A stretch of 64,000 nt of DNA from Chryseobacterium sp. JAH (GCF_001507335.1 NZ_LMAH01000008.1:94158-158157), one strand, 5' to 3'; numbered from the stretch's first letter, positions 23,892 to 33,019 are shown. The notes: generated by a model from the letters alone, not told the origin. Made by a program: numbers and translations.

Positions 23892-26387
23892 ATGGAAAAA
23901 CTAAAAAACTATATCCACGGCGAATGGATAGAAGGTACCGGAAACGGAATTCCTTTGTACAATGCCGTGACGGGAGAGCAGGTTGCCGTTTCAGATACAG
24001 AAGGGCTGAATTTCAAACAGGCTCTTGATTTCGGAAGAACAGTCGGCTATAAAAATCTTTCATCCATGACGTTCTATGATCGTGGGGAAATGTTAAAAAA
24101 GGTTGCGCTGTATCTTTTGGAAAGAAAGAAAAAATATTACGATTTATCCTATAAAACAGGGGCAACGCACGCAGATTCATGGGTTGATATTGAAGGAGGT
24201 TTTGGAACATTTTTCACGTATTCAGGATTGGCCAAGAGAATGCTCCCGAACACACCGTTCTGGGTAGATGGTGAAACTCAGAAAATTTCTGCCAACGGAA
24301 CTTTTCTCGGAACTCATATTTTGACACCGAGTGAAGGAGTTTCTGTACAAATCAATGCATACAATTTTCCTGTTTGGGGTATGTTGGAAAAACTGTCGAC
24401 TTCTTTATTGGCGGGTGTTCCAAGTATTGTGAAGCCGTCTCCTTACGGTTCTTATTTAACGAATGCTGTTTTTCAGGATATGATTGAAAGTGGCGTTCTT
24501 CCTGAAGGTGCGCTTCAATTGGTTTGCGGTGAGCCGGGAAATATTCTGGATTATGTTCAGGATGGAGATTCTGTATTGTTTACAGGTTCTGCAACAACGG
24601 GTAGAAAATTGAAATCTTTACCTTCTGTTTCAGGAAATGCTGTCCGTTTCAACATGGAAGCAGATTCTTTAAACTGTTCGATTCTTGGATTGGATGCAAA
24701 ACCGGGAACGCCCGAATTTGATTTATTCATCAAAGAAGTTCGTACCGAAATGACGACTAAAGCCGGACAGAAATGTACAGCAATCAGAAGAATTTTGGTT
24801 CCTGAAAACTTAATTGGAGACGTTCAGAATGCTTTGTCTAAAGCTTTAGATCAGACGAAAATCGGAAATCCATTAAGCCGAGAAACGAGAATGGGTTCTT
24901 TGGTCGGAAAACAGCAGTACGATGAGGTCTTAAGAAAGGTTGATATTCTGAAAACTGAAAACGAACTAATCTACGATGGAAAACACGAATTGGTAGCTGC
25001 AGATTACGAGAACGGAGCATTTATGTCTCCGAAATTGTTTTTAAATGATTCTCCGTTCACTAAAAATATCTCTCACGATGTCGAAGCTTTCGGTCCGGTT
25101 TCTACATTGATGCCTTACAAAGATGCAGAAGAAGCTGCGGCGTTGGCAAAACGAGGAAAGGGAAGTTTGGTAGGATCCATTGTTTCTCACGATGAAAAAT
25201 TCGTAGCTGAAACTTCATGGAAAATGGCTTCTCAGCACGGAAGAATCTTCGTGTTAAACAGAGACAATGCGAAAGAAAGTACAGGTCACGGTTCTCCGCT
25301 ACCAACTTTGATGCATGGTGGTCCCGGAAGAGCAGGCGGCGGTGAAGAAATGGGTGGACTGAACGGTCTTCATTTCTTCCTTCAGAAAACAGCCATTCAG
25401 GGTTCACCGGATATTTTGACGGCGATTACGAAAGTATATCAGCAAGGTGCTGAGAAAAAGTATTCAGACAAACATCCTTTCCAGAAATATTTTGAGGAAG
25501 TTGAGGTTGGAGATTCTCTTGAAACAGCAGGAAGAACAGTTACTGATGCAGATATTGTTAACTTCTCCAATGTTTCATGGGACCATTTCTACGCACACAC
25601 AGACGCAACGAGTTTATCAGGAACGATTTTCGATAAAACGGTTGCTCACGGATATTTTATCCTTTCTGCAGCAGCCGGATTGTTTGTCTCAGGCAAAAAA
25701 GGTCCTGTTATTGCCAACTACGGATTGGAAAACTGTTCATTCTTCAAACCGGTTTATGCCGGAGATACGATTACCGTTTATTTAACGGCAAAAGAAAAGA
25801 TTAACCGAGGTGTGAAAGGAAGAAATATTCCTTCAGGAGTGGTAAAATGGTTGGTTGAAGTAGTGAACCAGAGAGATGAGGTGGTTTGTGTAGCGACGAT
25901 TTTAACGTTGGTAGCAAAACATTCTCCGTTTATTGATTTTAAAGTTCAGAATATTCAGAAAAAACTGAATGCACTAACTGAAAATACACAGCCTGTTTTT
26001 GGAAATTTCACTCCGCAATTGATGGTTGAACATTTGGAAGAGGTTTTAAGAAACGGTTTCGGCGATCTGAAGCCGGAAGATTTTGACGAAATTCCGGAAG
26101 AAAAATTAGAAAAACTTCAGGACTGGTTGTACACCGATATGAAGATTCGTCCGGGAGCGCAATATCCATTATGGAAAGAAGGTGAAGTTCCTCAAAACAA
26201 AAATAAAAATCTTGATGCTGCTAAAACTCAGTTAGTAGAAACATTAAAAGAGTTTACGGTTTATTTCAAAGAAAATCCTTTTGCGGAACATTACAATCCA
26301 AGATTCGGACATTTGAATAAAGAGATGATGGAGCTTTTCCAAAGAAAACATTTTACGCATCATTTTGAGCAGTTTGGACTGATTTAA
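23892..26387 (+). CDS. paaZ: PaaZ ring-opening enzyme with an extra C-terminal DUF1569-like domain
   Basis: This is an 831-residue fusion. Residues about 1-520 are an aldehyde dehydrogenase domain with E256 (NMEAD) and C295 (GQKCTAI), the same numbering as the E. coli PaaZ catalytic pair. Residues about 530-680 are the MaoC-type hydratase that opens oxepin-CoA (WDHFYAHTDAT, VAHGYFILS). E. coli PaaZ ends near 681. Here about 145 more residues follow, with FTPQLMVEHLEEVL (H714) and a C-terminal FGHLNKEMMELFQ then KHFTHHFEQFGL (H820, H823, H824), which look like a DUF1569/DinB-type three-His fold. A terminator follows at 26415. Confidence 0.94.
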   Translation: MEKLKNYIHGEWIEGTGNGIPLYNAVTGEQVAVSDTEGLNFKQALDFGRTVGYKNLSSMTFYDRGEMLKKVALYLLERKKKYYDLSYKTGATHADSWVDIEGGFGTFFTYSGLAKRMLPNTPFWVDGETQKISANGTFLGTHILTPSEGVSVQINAYNFPVWGMLEKLSTSLLAGVPSIVKPSPYGSYLTNAVFQDMIESGVLPEGALQLVCGEPGNILDYVQDGDSVLFTGSATTGRKLKSLPSVSGNAVRFNMEADSLNCSILGLDAKPGTPEFDLFIKEVRTEMTTKAGQKCTAIRRILVPENLIGDVQNALSKALDQTKIGNPLSRETRMGSLVGKQQYDEVLRKVDILKTENELIYDGKHELVAADYENGAFMSPKLFLNDSPFTKNISHDVEAFGPVSTLMPYKDAEEAAALAKRGKGSLVGSIVSHDEKFVAETSWKMASQHGRIFVLNRDNAKESTGHGSPLPTLMHGGPGRAGGGEEMGGLNGLHFFLQKTAIQGSPDILTAITKVYQQGAEKKYSDKHPFQKYFEEVEVGDSLETAGRTVTDADIVNFSNVSWDHFYAHTDATSLSGTIFDKTVAHGYFILSAAAGLFVSGKKGPVIANYGLENCSFFKPVYAGDTITVYLTAKEKINRGVKGRNIPSGVVKWLVEVVNQRDEVVCVATILTLVAKHSPFIDFKVQNIQKKLNALTENTQPVFGNFTPQLMVEHLEEVLRNGFGDLKPEDFDEIPEEKLEKLQDWLYTDMKIRPGAQYPLWKEGEVPQNKNKNLDAAKTQLVETLKEFTVYFKENPFAEHYNPRFGHLNKEMMELFQRKHFTHHFEQFGLI

Positions 26388-26414
26388 TTTAAAATAATTG
26401 ATGGAATTTATACT

Positions 26415-26445
26415 CCCTTTTGGCTATTTGCTAAAAGGGATTTTT
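26415..26445 (+). terminator. Terminator after paaZ
   Basis: CCCTTTTGGC (26415-26424) pairs with GCTAAAAGGG (26430-26439) through a 5-base loop, followed by ATTTTTAG. The T-run is short but the stem is good. Confidence 0.7.
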
Positions 26446-26642
26446 AGTATATTTAAATATAAAATTTTTTTGATGCTTGCTATTGTAACTAATTTTGGTT
26501 CAAATCTTTTTTCAAATTTAAATCCTGAACACTTGCAACCAGAAAATTTTGTACATTATTTTAAATAATTTGAATTGATTTAGTTAAATAAAATACAGAT
26601 ATTTGGAGAAGCTTAATACGGCTTCATTTTAATTAAAAATAT

Positions 26643-27179
26643 ATGGAAATACAATTTTTCAAGGATTTCGACTTTAAAGGTTTTTGGAGTGAGTGCAGTT
26701 ATTCTGCAAGAGATTATATTGGGAATATTCCTGATAATGAAATGATCGATTCTGTTCAGAAAGAATTGGGATATAAACTTCCGGGCTCTTATATTCAGAT
26801 GATGAAAACACAAAACGGCGGATTGGCAAATAAATCTGTTTTTCCTACTGCTGAAGCCAATTCTTGGGCAGATGACCATGTAGCAATAACCGGTATTATG
26901 GGTATTGGAAGAGAAAGGATTTATTCTCTTTGCGGAGAAAAAGGAAGTCGGTTTGTGATTGAAGAGTTAGGATATCCCGCTATCGGTGTGTATTTTGCTG
27001 ACTGTCCTTCCGCAGGAAACGATATGGTTGCTCTTGATTATACAAACTGCGGCAAAGATGGTGAGCCGGAGATAGTACATGTAGATCTTGAGAACGGTTT
27101 TAAAAAGACTTTTTTAGCCAAAGATTTTGAAACTTTTATTAAAGGTTTAAAAAAAGAGGAAGAATTTGATGTAGAATGA
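26643..27179 (+). CDS. SMI1/KNR4 family protein
   Basis: The 178-residue protein contains the SUKH signature: IDSVQKELGYKLPGSYIQMMKTQNGG, then GIMGIGRERIYSL and YFADCPSAGNDMVALDYT. SUKH proteins often serve as immunity proteins against contact-dependent or polymorphic toxins, and also have housekeeping roles. No toxin gene is next to it, so an immunity role is unproven. It stands alone between paaZ and a methyltransferase gene. Confidence 0.85.
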   Translation: MEIQFFKDFDFKGFWSECSYSARDYIGNIPDNEMIDSVQKELGYKLPGSYIQMMKTQNGGLANKSVFPTAEANSWADDHVAITGIMGIGRERIYSLCGEKGSRFVIEELGYPAIGVYFADCPSAGNDMVALDYTNCGKDGEPEIVHVDLENGFKKTFLAKDFETFIKGLKKEEEFDVE

Positions 27180-27261
27180 CGCGTCAGCAAACGATTGAGA
27201 TATAAAGAAATTTTATCAAAAAATATAAAGAAGACCATTGTCAAAGAAGATTAAAATCTAA

Positions 27262-28047
27262 ATGATGCCCTGGAGTCCCGAAATTTACAATCAGTTTAAA
27301 AACATTCGCTATCAGCCGTTCTTCGATTTAATGAGCTTAATTTCATCAGAGCATTTGAAAAAAGCAATCGACATCGGATGTGGAACCGGCGAACAAACGC
27401 ATATTTTGTCTGAAAAATTTGAAAATGCAGTTTTTTTTGGCATCGATTCTTCTGCAGAAATGCTTGCTGATGTCAAACAGTTTCAAAATGACAGGCTTCA
27501 TTTCAGTAAAATAACTGTTGAAGATTTATGTAAATCAGATGAAAAATTCGATTTAATTTTCAGCAATGCTGCATTGCAATGGTCTGATGATCATCACACG
27601 TTATTTCCCACATTGTTGTCGATGCTCACCAATAATGGGCAGCTTGCAATACAAATGCCTGTGCAGGCAGAAAATATTCTGAATCAAATTTTGTTTAAAC
27701 TTGCCTCTGAAGAACCTTTTTGTACTTATCTGGAGGGATGGAACAGAGTTTCACCAGTTTTAAGTATAGATGAATATGCGCAGATTATGTTCAATGGCGG
27801 GCTAAGAGAGTTAAATATTTCCGTGAAAGTTTATCCCATTATTGCTGATGATTCAGAAAATCTTTTTCAGTTCATTTCCGGTTCATCGCTAATTCCGTAT
27901 TTGGAGAGACTGGATGAAGAGCGAAAAGGGGATTTTATTTCAGAATATAAAAGGAGAATTAATCTTCATTTCAAAAAATTCCCTGCTATCTACGCATTCA
28001 AGCGTTTGCTGCTTTACGGCAAAATGCAGGCGAATATTTCTCGATAA
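27262..28047 (+). CDS. Class I SAM methyltransferase, trans-aconitate methyltransferase-like
   Basis: The 261-residue protein starts MMPWSPEIYNQFKNIRYQPF, typical of trans-aconitate 2-methyltransferase (Tam). The SAM motif is AIDIGCGTGEQT, with LIFSNAALQWSDDH as the motif II region and LQMPVQ-type sequence after it. Tam methylates trans-aconitate, an inhibitor of the citric acid cycle. Substrate identity is inferred from family resemblance only. It lies between the SUKH protein and the second crotonase. Confidence 0.8.
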   Translation: MMPWSPEIYNQFKNIRYQPFFDLMSLISSEHLKKAIDIGCGTGEQTHILSEKFENAVFFGIDSSAEMLADVKQFQNDRLHFSKITVEDLCKSDEKFDLIFSNAALQWSDDHHTLFPTLLSMLTNNGQLAIQMPVQAENILNQILFKLASEEPFCTYLEGWNRVSPVLSIDEYAQIMFNGGLRELNISVKVYPIIADDSENLFQFISGSSLIPYLERLDEERKGDFISEYKRRINLHFKKFPAIYAFKRLLLYGKMQANISR

Positions 28048-28174
28048 AACATAACTCCACAGGGAGGCGAAAGTTTAATCTGTAAACAAAAAACAGAAGT
28101 TTTAAACGGTAAAAAAATTATTGGAATATAAAGAACAATCATTTTGAATGTATCAATATTTATTTAGATTAAAC

Positions 28175-28182
28175 TATTTTTG
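28175..28182 (+). promoter_or_regulatory. Bacteroidota -7 element upstream of the second crotonase
   Basis: TATTTTTG matches TAnnTTTG and lies 34 bases before the start codon at 28216. No -33 box is seen at normal distance. Confidence 0.4.
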
Positions 28183-28215
28183 TAATTAGTAAATATCAAA
28201 CTATATTTTAAAGAA

Positions 28216-28980
28216 ATGAACGACTTTGTAACCTCAGAAATTAAAAACAATATTGCCGAGATCACATTCGGAACACAGAAAAGCAATGCTCTTCCCGGAG
28301 CGATTCTTGAAAAATTGGCTCAGACAATTTTAGATGAAGGAGCTAAAAATGAAGTGAAAGCTATTCTTGTAAAAAGTGAAGGCGAAAAAGCGTTTTGCGC
28401 CGGAGCAAGTTTTGACGAATTGTTGGCAATTGAAGAGCTTGATGCATCTACAAAGTTTTTTGGAGGCTTTGCAAAAGTTTTAAATGCCATGAGAAACTGT
28501 GGTAAAATCGTCGTGGTAAGAGTTCAGGGAAAAACAACCGGAGGAGGTGTAGGATTGGCTTGCGGAGCAGATTACTGTTTTGCAACGAAAGATTCTGCAT
28601 TGGCTCTTACGGAGATCAATCTAGGGATCGGTCCTTTTGTTATTGGTCCTTATGTAGAAAGAAAAATCGGAAAATCCCAGTTTTCGGCAATGGCAATTGA
28701 TGCAGATTTCAGATCCGCAGATTGGGCAGAGCAGCATAATATTTATCACTCAGTGTCAGAAACCATTGCTGATATGGATTCAAAGCTTGAAAAGTTTTTA
28801 CTTACGTTAGCATCTAGAAGCGAAGATGCTTTAGCTTTGATCAAGAAAGTTTCATGGGAAGGAACTGAATATTTTAACGAATTGATGCCGGCAAGAATTC
28901 ATATGAGTGCAAGCCTAATTTTGGAAGATTCTGCCAAGAAAAACATCGAAGCAATCAAAGAAAGATTAAGAACAAAATAA
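28216..28980 (+). CDS. Enoyl-CoA hydratase/isomerase family protein, possible PaaF
   Basis: This is a 254-residue crotonase-fold protein. The oxyanion-hole regions are FCAGASFDELL and TTGGGVGLACGADY. The second catalytic Glu is present (E133 in LTEINLGIGP), but the first, normally in GGGCEL, is replaced by Gly (G113). A standard hydratase such as E. coli PaaF keeps both. It is the only other crotonase in the paa neighbourhood and could supply the 2,3-dehydroadipyl-CoA hydratase step, but the missing Glu makes this uncertain; another acyl-CoA substrate is equally possible. Confidence 0.75.
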   Translation: MNDFVTSEIKNNIAEITFGTQKSNALPGAILEKLAQTILDEGAKNEVKAILVKSEGEKAFCAGASFDELLAIEELDASTKFFGGFAKVLNAMRNCGKIVVVRVQGKTTGGGVGLACGADYCFATKDSALALTEINLGIGPFVIGPYVERKIGKSQFSAMAIDADFRSADWAEQHNIYHSVSETIADMDSKLEKFLLTLASRSEDALALIKKVSWEGTEYFNELMPARIHMSASLILEDSAKKNIEAIKERLRTK

Positions 28981-29043
28981 AATAGGGTAAATACATCCTT
29001 CAAAAAGGGTGTTTTCCCTTTAAGGTTTTGCTTTCATGTAAAG

Positions 29044-29051
29044 TAGTTTTG
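29044..29051 (+). promoter_or_regulatory. Bacteroidota -7 element upstream of the lipoprotein at 29079
   Basis: TAGTTTTG fits TAnnTTTG, 28 bases before the start codon. A weak hairpin (AAAGGG and CCCTTT, near 29005-29021) lies just upstream and may end the preceding transcript. Confidence 0.4.
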
Positions 29052-29078
29052 TATCAATAATTTATAAAACTCTTTATT

Positions 29079-29810
29079 ATGAAAGCAAGATTTTTTTTAT
29101 GCCTTATGACGGCTGCAACTTTGGTTTTAAGCTGTAAGAATGACGACGAAGAAATGACACCACAGCCAGAAGTTTTCAGCTTTAGTAATGTTAACGGTAT
29201 GAGTACAGGAGCTACTTCTACGGCTGGAACTTCTGTTCCTGCAGGATATACTTGGAGCGAAGTAAAAGGACCTCAAAGCACTTGGGGACTTAATGGAACA
29301 GTGACTGACCGTATGCTGACAGATGATTTTCAGATTCCGGCAGGTGAAAAGTGGAACATCCAGAACTTTTATTTCTATGCATATCAAACAAGTTTCTCAG
29401 GAACTACATTCCCGGTAAGCGATTTTTACTTTGAAATTTATTCATCAGACCCGTCTGTTGCAGGTGCAGTAAAAGTGTACGGTGATGTAACAACGAACCG
29501 ATATGTTTCTGCGGAAGAAACAAAATGGTATAGAATTTTACAGGGACAAACGGATAATACCAGCCGAAAAATATATAAAATGAAGATACAGTCACCAGAT
29601 CTTAATCTTAATGCCGGAACATATTGGATTAAGTGGGGTTCAAAAACGTCTACAGGTACTCATTTCTATCCACAGTTTCCTCATGATGCCGGCAAAGTAA
29701 ACAATGCACAACAGTTTGTAGTCGCATCCTCTACATGGGTGAATTTAGACGACGGCGGACAGAGAGTGAGCTTCCCATTTGAAATTTCTGGAACTAAGCT
29801 TCCTAATTGA
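29079..29810 (+). CDS. Hypothetical secreted lipoprotein
   Basis: The 243-residue protein has a lipoprotein signal with C19 (LVLSC), followed by an acidic stretch (KNDDEEMTPQPE). The rest is beta-rich, with many Thr, Ser, Gly and aromatic residues (WNIQNFYFYAYQTSF, YWIKWGSKTSTGTHFYPQF). It reads as a cell-surface or periplasmic protein. No sorting domain and no enzyme motif are visible. It has its own promoter-like element and a strong terminator, so it is probably monocistronic. Confidence 0.8.
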   Translation: MKARFFLCLMTAATLVLSCKNDDEEMTPQPEVFSFSNVNGMSTGATSTAGTSVPAGYTWSEVKGPQSTWGLNGTVTDRMLTDDFQIPAGEKWNIQNFYFYAYQTSFSGTTFPVSDFYFEIYSSDPSVAGAVKVYGDVTTNRYVSAEETKWYRILQGQTDNTSRKIYKMKIQSPDLNLNAGTYWIKWGSKTSTGTHFYPQFPHDAGKVNNAQQFVVASSTWVNLDDGGQRVSFPFEISGTKLPN

Positions 29811-29832
29811 AATAAATACACCAAATCACAAA

Positions 29833-29863
29833 AACCATTCTGACTCTCAGAATGGTTTTTTTG
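29833..29863 (+). terminator. Terminator after the lipoprotein gene
   Basis: An 11-base perfect stem (29833-29843 with 29847-29857, core CCATTCTGA / TCAGAATGG) is followed by seven T. Confidence 0.9.
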
Positions 29864-29930
29864 TTAATTAAGAATCGATATACCTAATCGGCAAAATTAG
29901 CGAGAAGTAATTTGGTATAATTAAGTGGTA

Positions 29931-31532
29931 TCAGCTCTTCAATAAATTGATAGAAACCGTTGCTAAATCAGAATTGGGAAACTTCCGGAATAATTCCTTA
30001 TCAATATTCAATCCGGTTTCCAGACAGATTTTCTTAAAGACATCAACTTCCAAAATATACTGGTCAGAAAAACCATGCGTAGCTTCATACGCTGTTGCAG
30101 GAGTTTTTCCTAAGTTTTCACTCGTCAGTTTTGAATCTAAAGCATGTAGTTCAATAATAAGAAGTCCGTTTTTTCTGATATACGGAAGCCATAGCTCAAG
30201 ATGCTCTTTCAGGCTTTCTTCAACTAAACTATTGGGCAATCTTTTTCCGCGATGCGCAAATGCTCCGGTGGAAGTGCTGATTCTTTCGCGTCGACTATTT
30301 TCAGGAGCTTTCCAGACTCTGTTGTGATCTAGAAAAGTTCTGATATTCAGTAAATCTGAAAGATCAATCTCGTAATTTTCTTTTAAATCATCGGATAACT
30401 GTTTCGGATTTCCTATGTCCCCCCAGATTACTTTTGCCCAAATATCGTTGTTGATGAGGTTAGCGCGGGTGACTTTCAATGCAGCCTGGTTGTAATCTGC
30501 ACCAACTAAAAATAAAGGATATTCTTCAAGCATCTTTCCACGCAGCGTATATCTTTCGATGGTTTCAAAAATATGTTGTATAAATGCTCCGTTACCGCAA
30601 CCCATATCGAGAACACCTTTTGGCTGCAAATGAATAGGCTGATTAAAAATCTGAATAATAAAATCGTTGGCCACTTTAAAATAATTGGAATGCGAGCCGC
30701 CGCTTCCCCAAACATTCATTGCCCGGTCCACATGAATTTCATCTTCGCCTTCTGAGATTTCTCTAATTTTTGAAGCATTTCCAAACAGGAGTTCATCCAT
30801 TTTATTCAGCAAAGGGAGGTAAGATACCGTAACACCATAGGATGCAGCTCTTTTGGCGAAGTAGATTCCGGTTTCGGTAAATTTGTAATTATCACCAGTC
30901 TTTTTAAACCAACCCAAAAAAGTCAGGAAATCTAAAACTACTTCAAAATTCTCAGAATTTTTATGAAATTCTGCAGCCTGAAAAGACGTTTCCATAAAAT
31001 ATTTATGAAACATCCCAGTCATTCCGAGATATACGATGACCGGACCAATAATGCAACCTTCAATATGTTTTAAAATTTGCTCCTGAATGTTTTTTTCATC
31101 GGCAACATCAGATAGTTGAATTCCAAAATTATCTTTAACAGCTGTGCTGAGTAATGAGAATTCTTCGATGAACGAAGTTTGATTAATTTGATTTTTAATA
31201 TCTGTAGAAAGCTTCAGAAACGGAATTACTTTAAGATAAAGCAAACTGTATTTTTGAAGCAATTGAGTGTTTTTATTTGCTGATATAGATATTTGGTCTT
31301 TTTCATTATCTACCTTATAGTCTAAAAAACGTTGTGAGGCCAATGTCCGGATTGCTACATTTAAATACCCATCATTAGCATTAAATTCGTCTGAAAGTTC
31401 ACTCAGTGAAATATTTTTACGTTCGATGATGAAGGCAATGATTTCTTTTTTTAGTAATGAAACAACGACTGGAGCGGTTACCACGCCGTCTAAGTGCCTG
31501 AAGATTTCTGAACGCAAGGTTTCTTTATCCAT
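29931..31532 (-). CDS. SAM-dependent methyltransferase with duplicated N-terminal modules
   Basis: The C-terminal half of this 533-residue protein has the SAM-binding motif VLDMGCGNGAF (D309-G315) followed by LVGADYNQAALKV. The N-terminal half contains two similar segments: IFRHLDGVVTAPVVVSL near residue 10 and ILKHIEGCIIGPVIVYL near residue 153, each followed by winged-helix-like sequence. This is an internal duplication. The overall layout recalls methyltransferases of natural-product pathways such as AprA-type proteins, but no biosynthetic neighbours are present. It is divergent from 31633 and its substrate is unknown. Confidence 0.75.
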   Translation of the reverse strand: MDKETLRSEIFRHLDGVVTAPVVVSLLKKEIIAFIIERKNISLSELSDEFNANDGYLNVAIRTLASQRFLDYKVDNEKDQISISANKNTQLLQKYSLLYLKVIPFLKLSTDIKNQINQTSFIEEFSLLSTAVKDNFGIQLSDVADEKNIQEQILKHIEGCIIGPVIVYLGMTGMFHKYFMETSFQAAEFHKNSENFEVVLDFLTFLGWFKKTGDNYKFTETGIYFAKRAASYGVTVSYLPLLNKMDELLFGNASKIREISEGEDEIHVDRAMNVWGSGGSHSNYFKVANDFIIQIFNQPIHLQPKGVLDMGCGNGAFIQHIFETIERYTLRGKMLEEYPLFLVGADYNQAALKVTRANLINNDIWAKVIWGDIGNPKQLSDDLKENYEIDLSDLLNIRTFLDHNRVWKAPENSRRERISTSTGAFAHRGKRLPNSLVEESLKEHLELWLPYIRKNGLLIIELHALDSKLTSENLGKTPATAYEATHGFSDQYILEVDVFKKICLETGLNIDKELFRKFPNSDLATVSINLLKS

Positions 31533-31583
31533 AGTATATGTTTTTCTAAAGTTAACAATTTGAATAAATTTTTCGAAAAAAGT

Positions 31584-31613
31584 TTTGATATTTCAAAATA
31601 TAATATAACTTTG
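31584..31613 (+). promoter_or_regulatory. Promoter of the membrane-protein gene cluster
   Basis: TTTG at 31584-31587 and TAACTTTG at 31606-31613 (full match to TAnnTTTG) are 18 bases apart. The start codon at 31633 is 19 bases downstream of the -7 element. Confidence 0.65.
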
Positions 31614-31632
31614 TAATTCAAAGTTCTTTTAT

Positions 31633-32250
31633 ATGGAATCAAAAAACTATCACGAAGACTTATCACACATCCGTACCATGATGGAACGATCGTCACGTTT
31701 TATTTCACTGAGCGGATTGTCGGGTGTCGTTGCCGGTTTGGCAGCAATCATTGGAGCGATTTATGTTTACTTTGTTTTTCAGAGAGAAGGGATTGATTAT
31801 TTCGATGGTGACAGAAATATTTTCGGGAAAGCATTGGTGAGCGAATTGGTTATCATTGGAGCTGTTATTCTCATTATTGCTTTATTAAGCGGATATATTT
31901 TTACTGCCAATAAAAGCAAAAAGAAAGGACTGAAAATTTGGGATGCCACAACAAGGAGACTTTTGGTGACGTTTGCAGTCCCTTTGGTAACTGGTGGTTT
32001 GTTTTGTTTAGTGCTTTTGTACCATCATTTATTCGTTTTGGTGGCACCTGCAACTTTGATTTTCTACGGATTGGCTTTGGTAAGTGCCGAGAGATATACT
32101 TTGACAGACATAAAATATTTAGGATATTGCCAGATTGTTTTGGGATTACTTTCCTTCCTGTTTTTAGGATGGGGATTGGTCGCATGGACGGTTGGTTTCG
32201 GTGTGCTGCATATTGTGTATGGCTTGATTATGCATAAAAAGTATAAGTAA
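31633..32250 (+). CDS. Multi-pass membrane protein, unknown
   Basis: The 205-residue protein has about six membrane segments. The soluble N-terminus is MESKNYHEDLSHIRTMMERSSRFISL. I do not recognise the family. It is the first gene of a tight run: the next start codon follows its stop directly, and a winged-helix regulator lies two genes on. The arrangement suggests a small self-regulated membrane-stress or remodelling operon, which is inference. Confidence 0.75.
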   Translation: MESKNYHEDLSHIRTMMERSSRFISLSGLSGVVAGLAAIIGAIYVYFVFQREGIDYFDGDRNIFGKALVSELVIIGAVILIIALLSGYIFTANKSKKKGLKIWDATTRRLLVTFAVPLVTGGLFCLVLLYHHLFVLVAPATLIFYGLALVSAERYTLTDIKYLGYCQIVLGLLSFLFLGWGLVAWTVGFGVLHIVYGLIMHKKYK

Positions 32251-32712
32251 ATGATAGCCTTCTACATATTTTTTATTGCTGTTTTTGTTTTCAGTATATC
32301 AGCCGTATTACTTAAAAAGAGAAAGAAGAAATTTTTGATAAGTGGAATTATCGCTGTAGTTCTTTCTCCTTTAATTTATTTTGCATTTGTCTCTTATCTC
32401 ATCTTTATGATGAGCAGAGAAAAAAGCAGGGATTTCGATGAAGATGAATGGAAAACGGCGACAGAAGCGGAAGGTAAAATATCAAAATATGAAATGATGG
32501 ACGATCTCATCAGCCGCAAGTTGTTAATAGCCAAAGACTCTCTGGAAGTCAAAAGAATTTTAGGAAATCCTGAATTCAGAGATCAACAGAACCATTTTTG
32601 GCAATATTATGGAGGTCTGAGTAACGGTTTCGGCTTTGTTGATCATTTACTGATCGTAAATTTTGAAGATAACAAGGTCTCTAAACTTGAACATAAAAGA
32701 ATCAATGATTAA
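32251..32712 (+). CDS. Membrane-anchored hypothetical protein
   Basis: The 153-residue protein has two N-terminal hydrophobic segments (1-18, 29-52) and a soluble C-terminal part. The latter contains SLEVKRILGNPEFRDQQNHFWQYYGG, which resembles the short SmpA/BamE-like fold in which a length-limited hydrophobic pattern follows V-xx-LG-P. The assignment is weak. It starts one base after the previous stop codon. Confidence 0.65.
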   Translation: MIAFYIFFIAVFVFSISAVLLKKRKKKFLISGIIAVVLSPLIYFAFVSYLIFMMSREKSRDFDEDEWKTATEAEGKISKYEMMDDLISRKLLIAKDSLEVKRILGNPEFRDQQNHFWQYYGGLSNGFGFVDHLLIVNFEDNKVSKLEHKRIND

Positions 32713-32728
32713 ACTGAAGTAAATAATA

Positions 32729-33019
32729 ATGATTAACATTTCAAAACTCAACAAAGAATTCGAAAGCCGTGTAAGATTGGGCATTATGTCTGTTCTTATG
32801 GTCAACGACTGGGTTGATTTTTCTGAAATGAAAAACCTTCTGGAAATCACAGACGGAAACATGGCAAGTCATAGCAATGCCTTAGAAAAAGCCAATTATA
32901 TTGAGGTGAAAAAAGAGTTTGTAGGCAAAAAACCTAAGACTTCATATAGAGTTACACAGTCCGGAAGGACAGCTTTTACGGAACATTTAGATGCTTTAGA
33001 AAAATTAATTGGGAGATAA
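32729..33019 (+). CDS. Winged-helix transcriptional regulator (HTH_34/MarR-like)
   Basis: The 96-residue protein is a single winged helix. Motifs: RVRLGIMSVLMVNDWVDFSEMKNLLEITDGNMASHSNALEKANYI, then the wing FVGKKPKTSYRVTQSGRTAFTEHL. It matches the PF13601-type regulators common in flavobacteria. It probably controls the surrounding membrane-protein genes. It lies 16 bases after the previous stop codon. Confidence 0.88.
   Translation: MINISKLNKEFESRVRLGIMSVLMVNDWVDFSEMKNLLEITDGNMASHSNALEKANYIEVKKEFVGKKPKTSYRVTQSGRTAFTEHLDALEKLIGR

Noticed and set aside
26401..26568. A 55-codon open frame after paaZ (MEFILPFGYLLKGIF...)
   Set aside because: Its first codons lie inside the paaZ terminator hairpin (26415-26439), it has no neighbours and it shows no recognisable family features.
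26643..27179. SMI1/KNR4 protein as part of a toxin-immunity locus
   Set aside because: No polymorphic toxin, Rhs or other effector gene flanks it.
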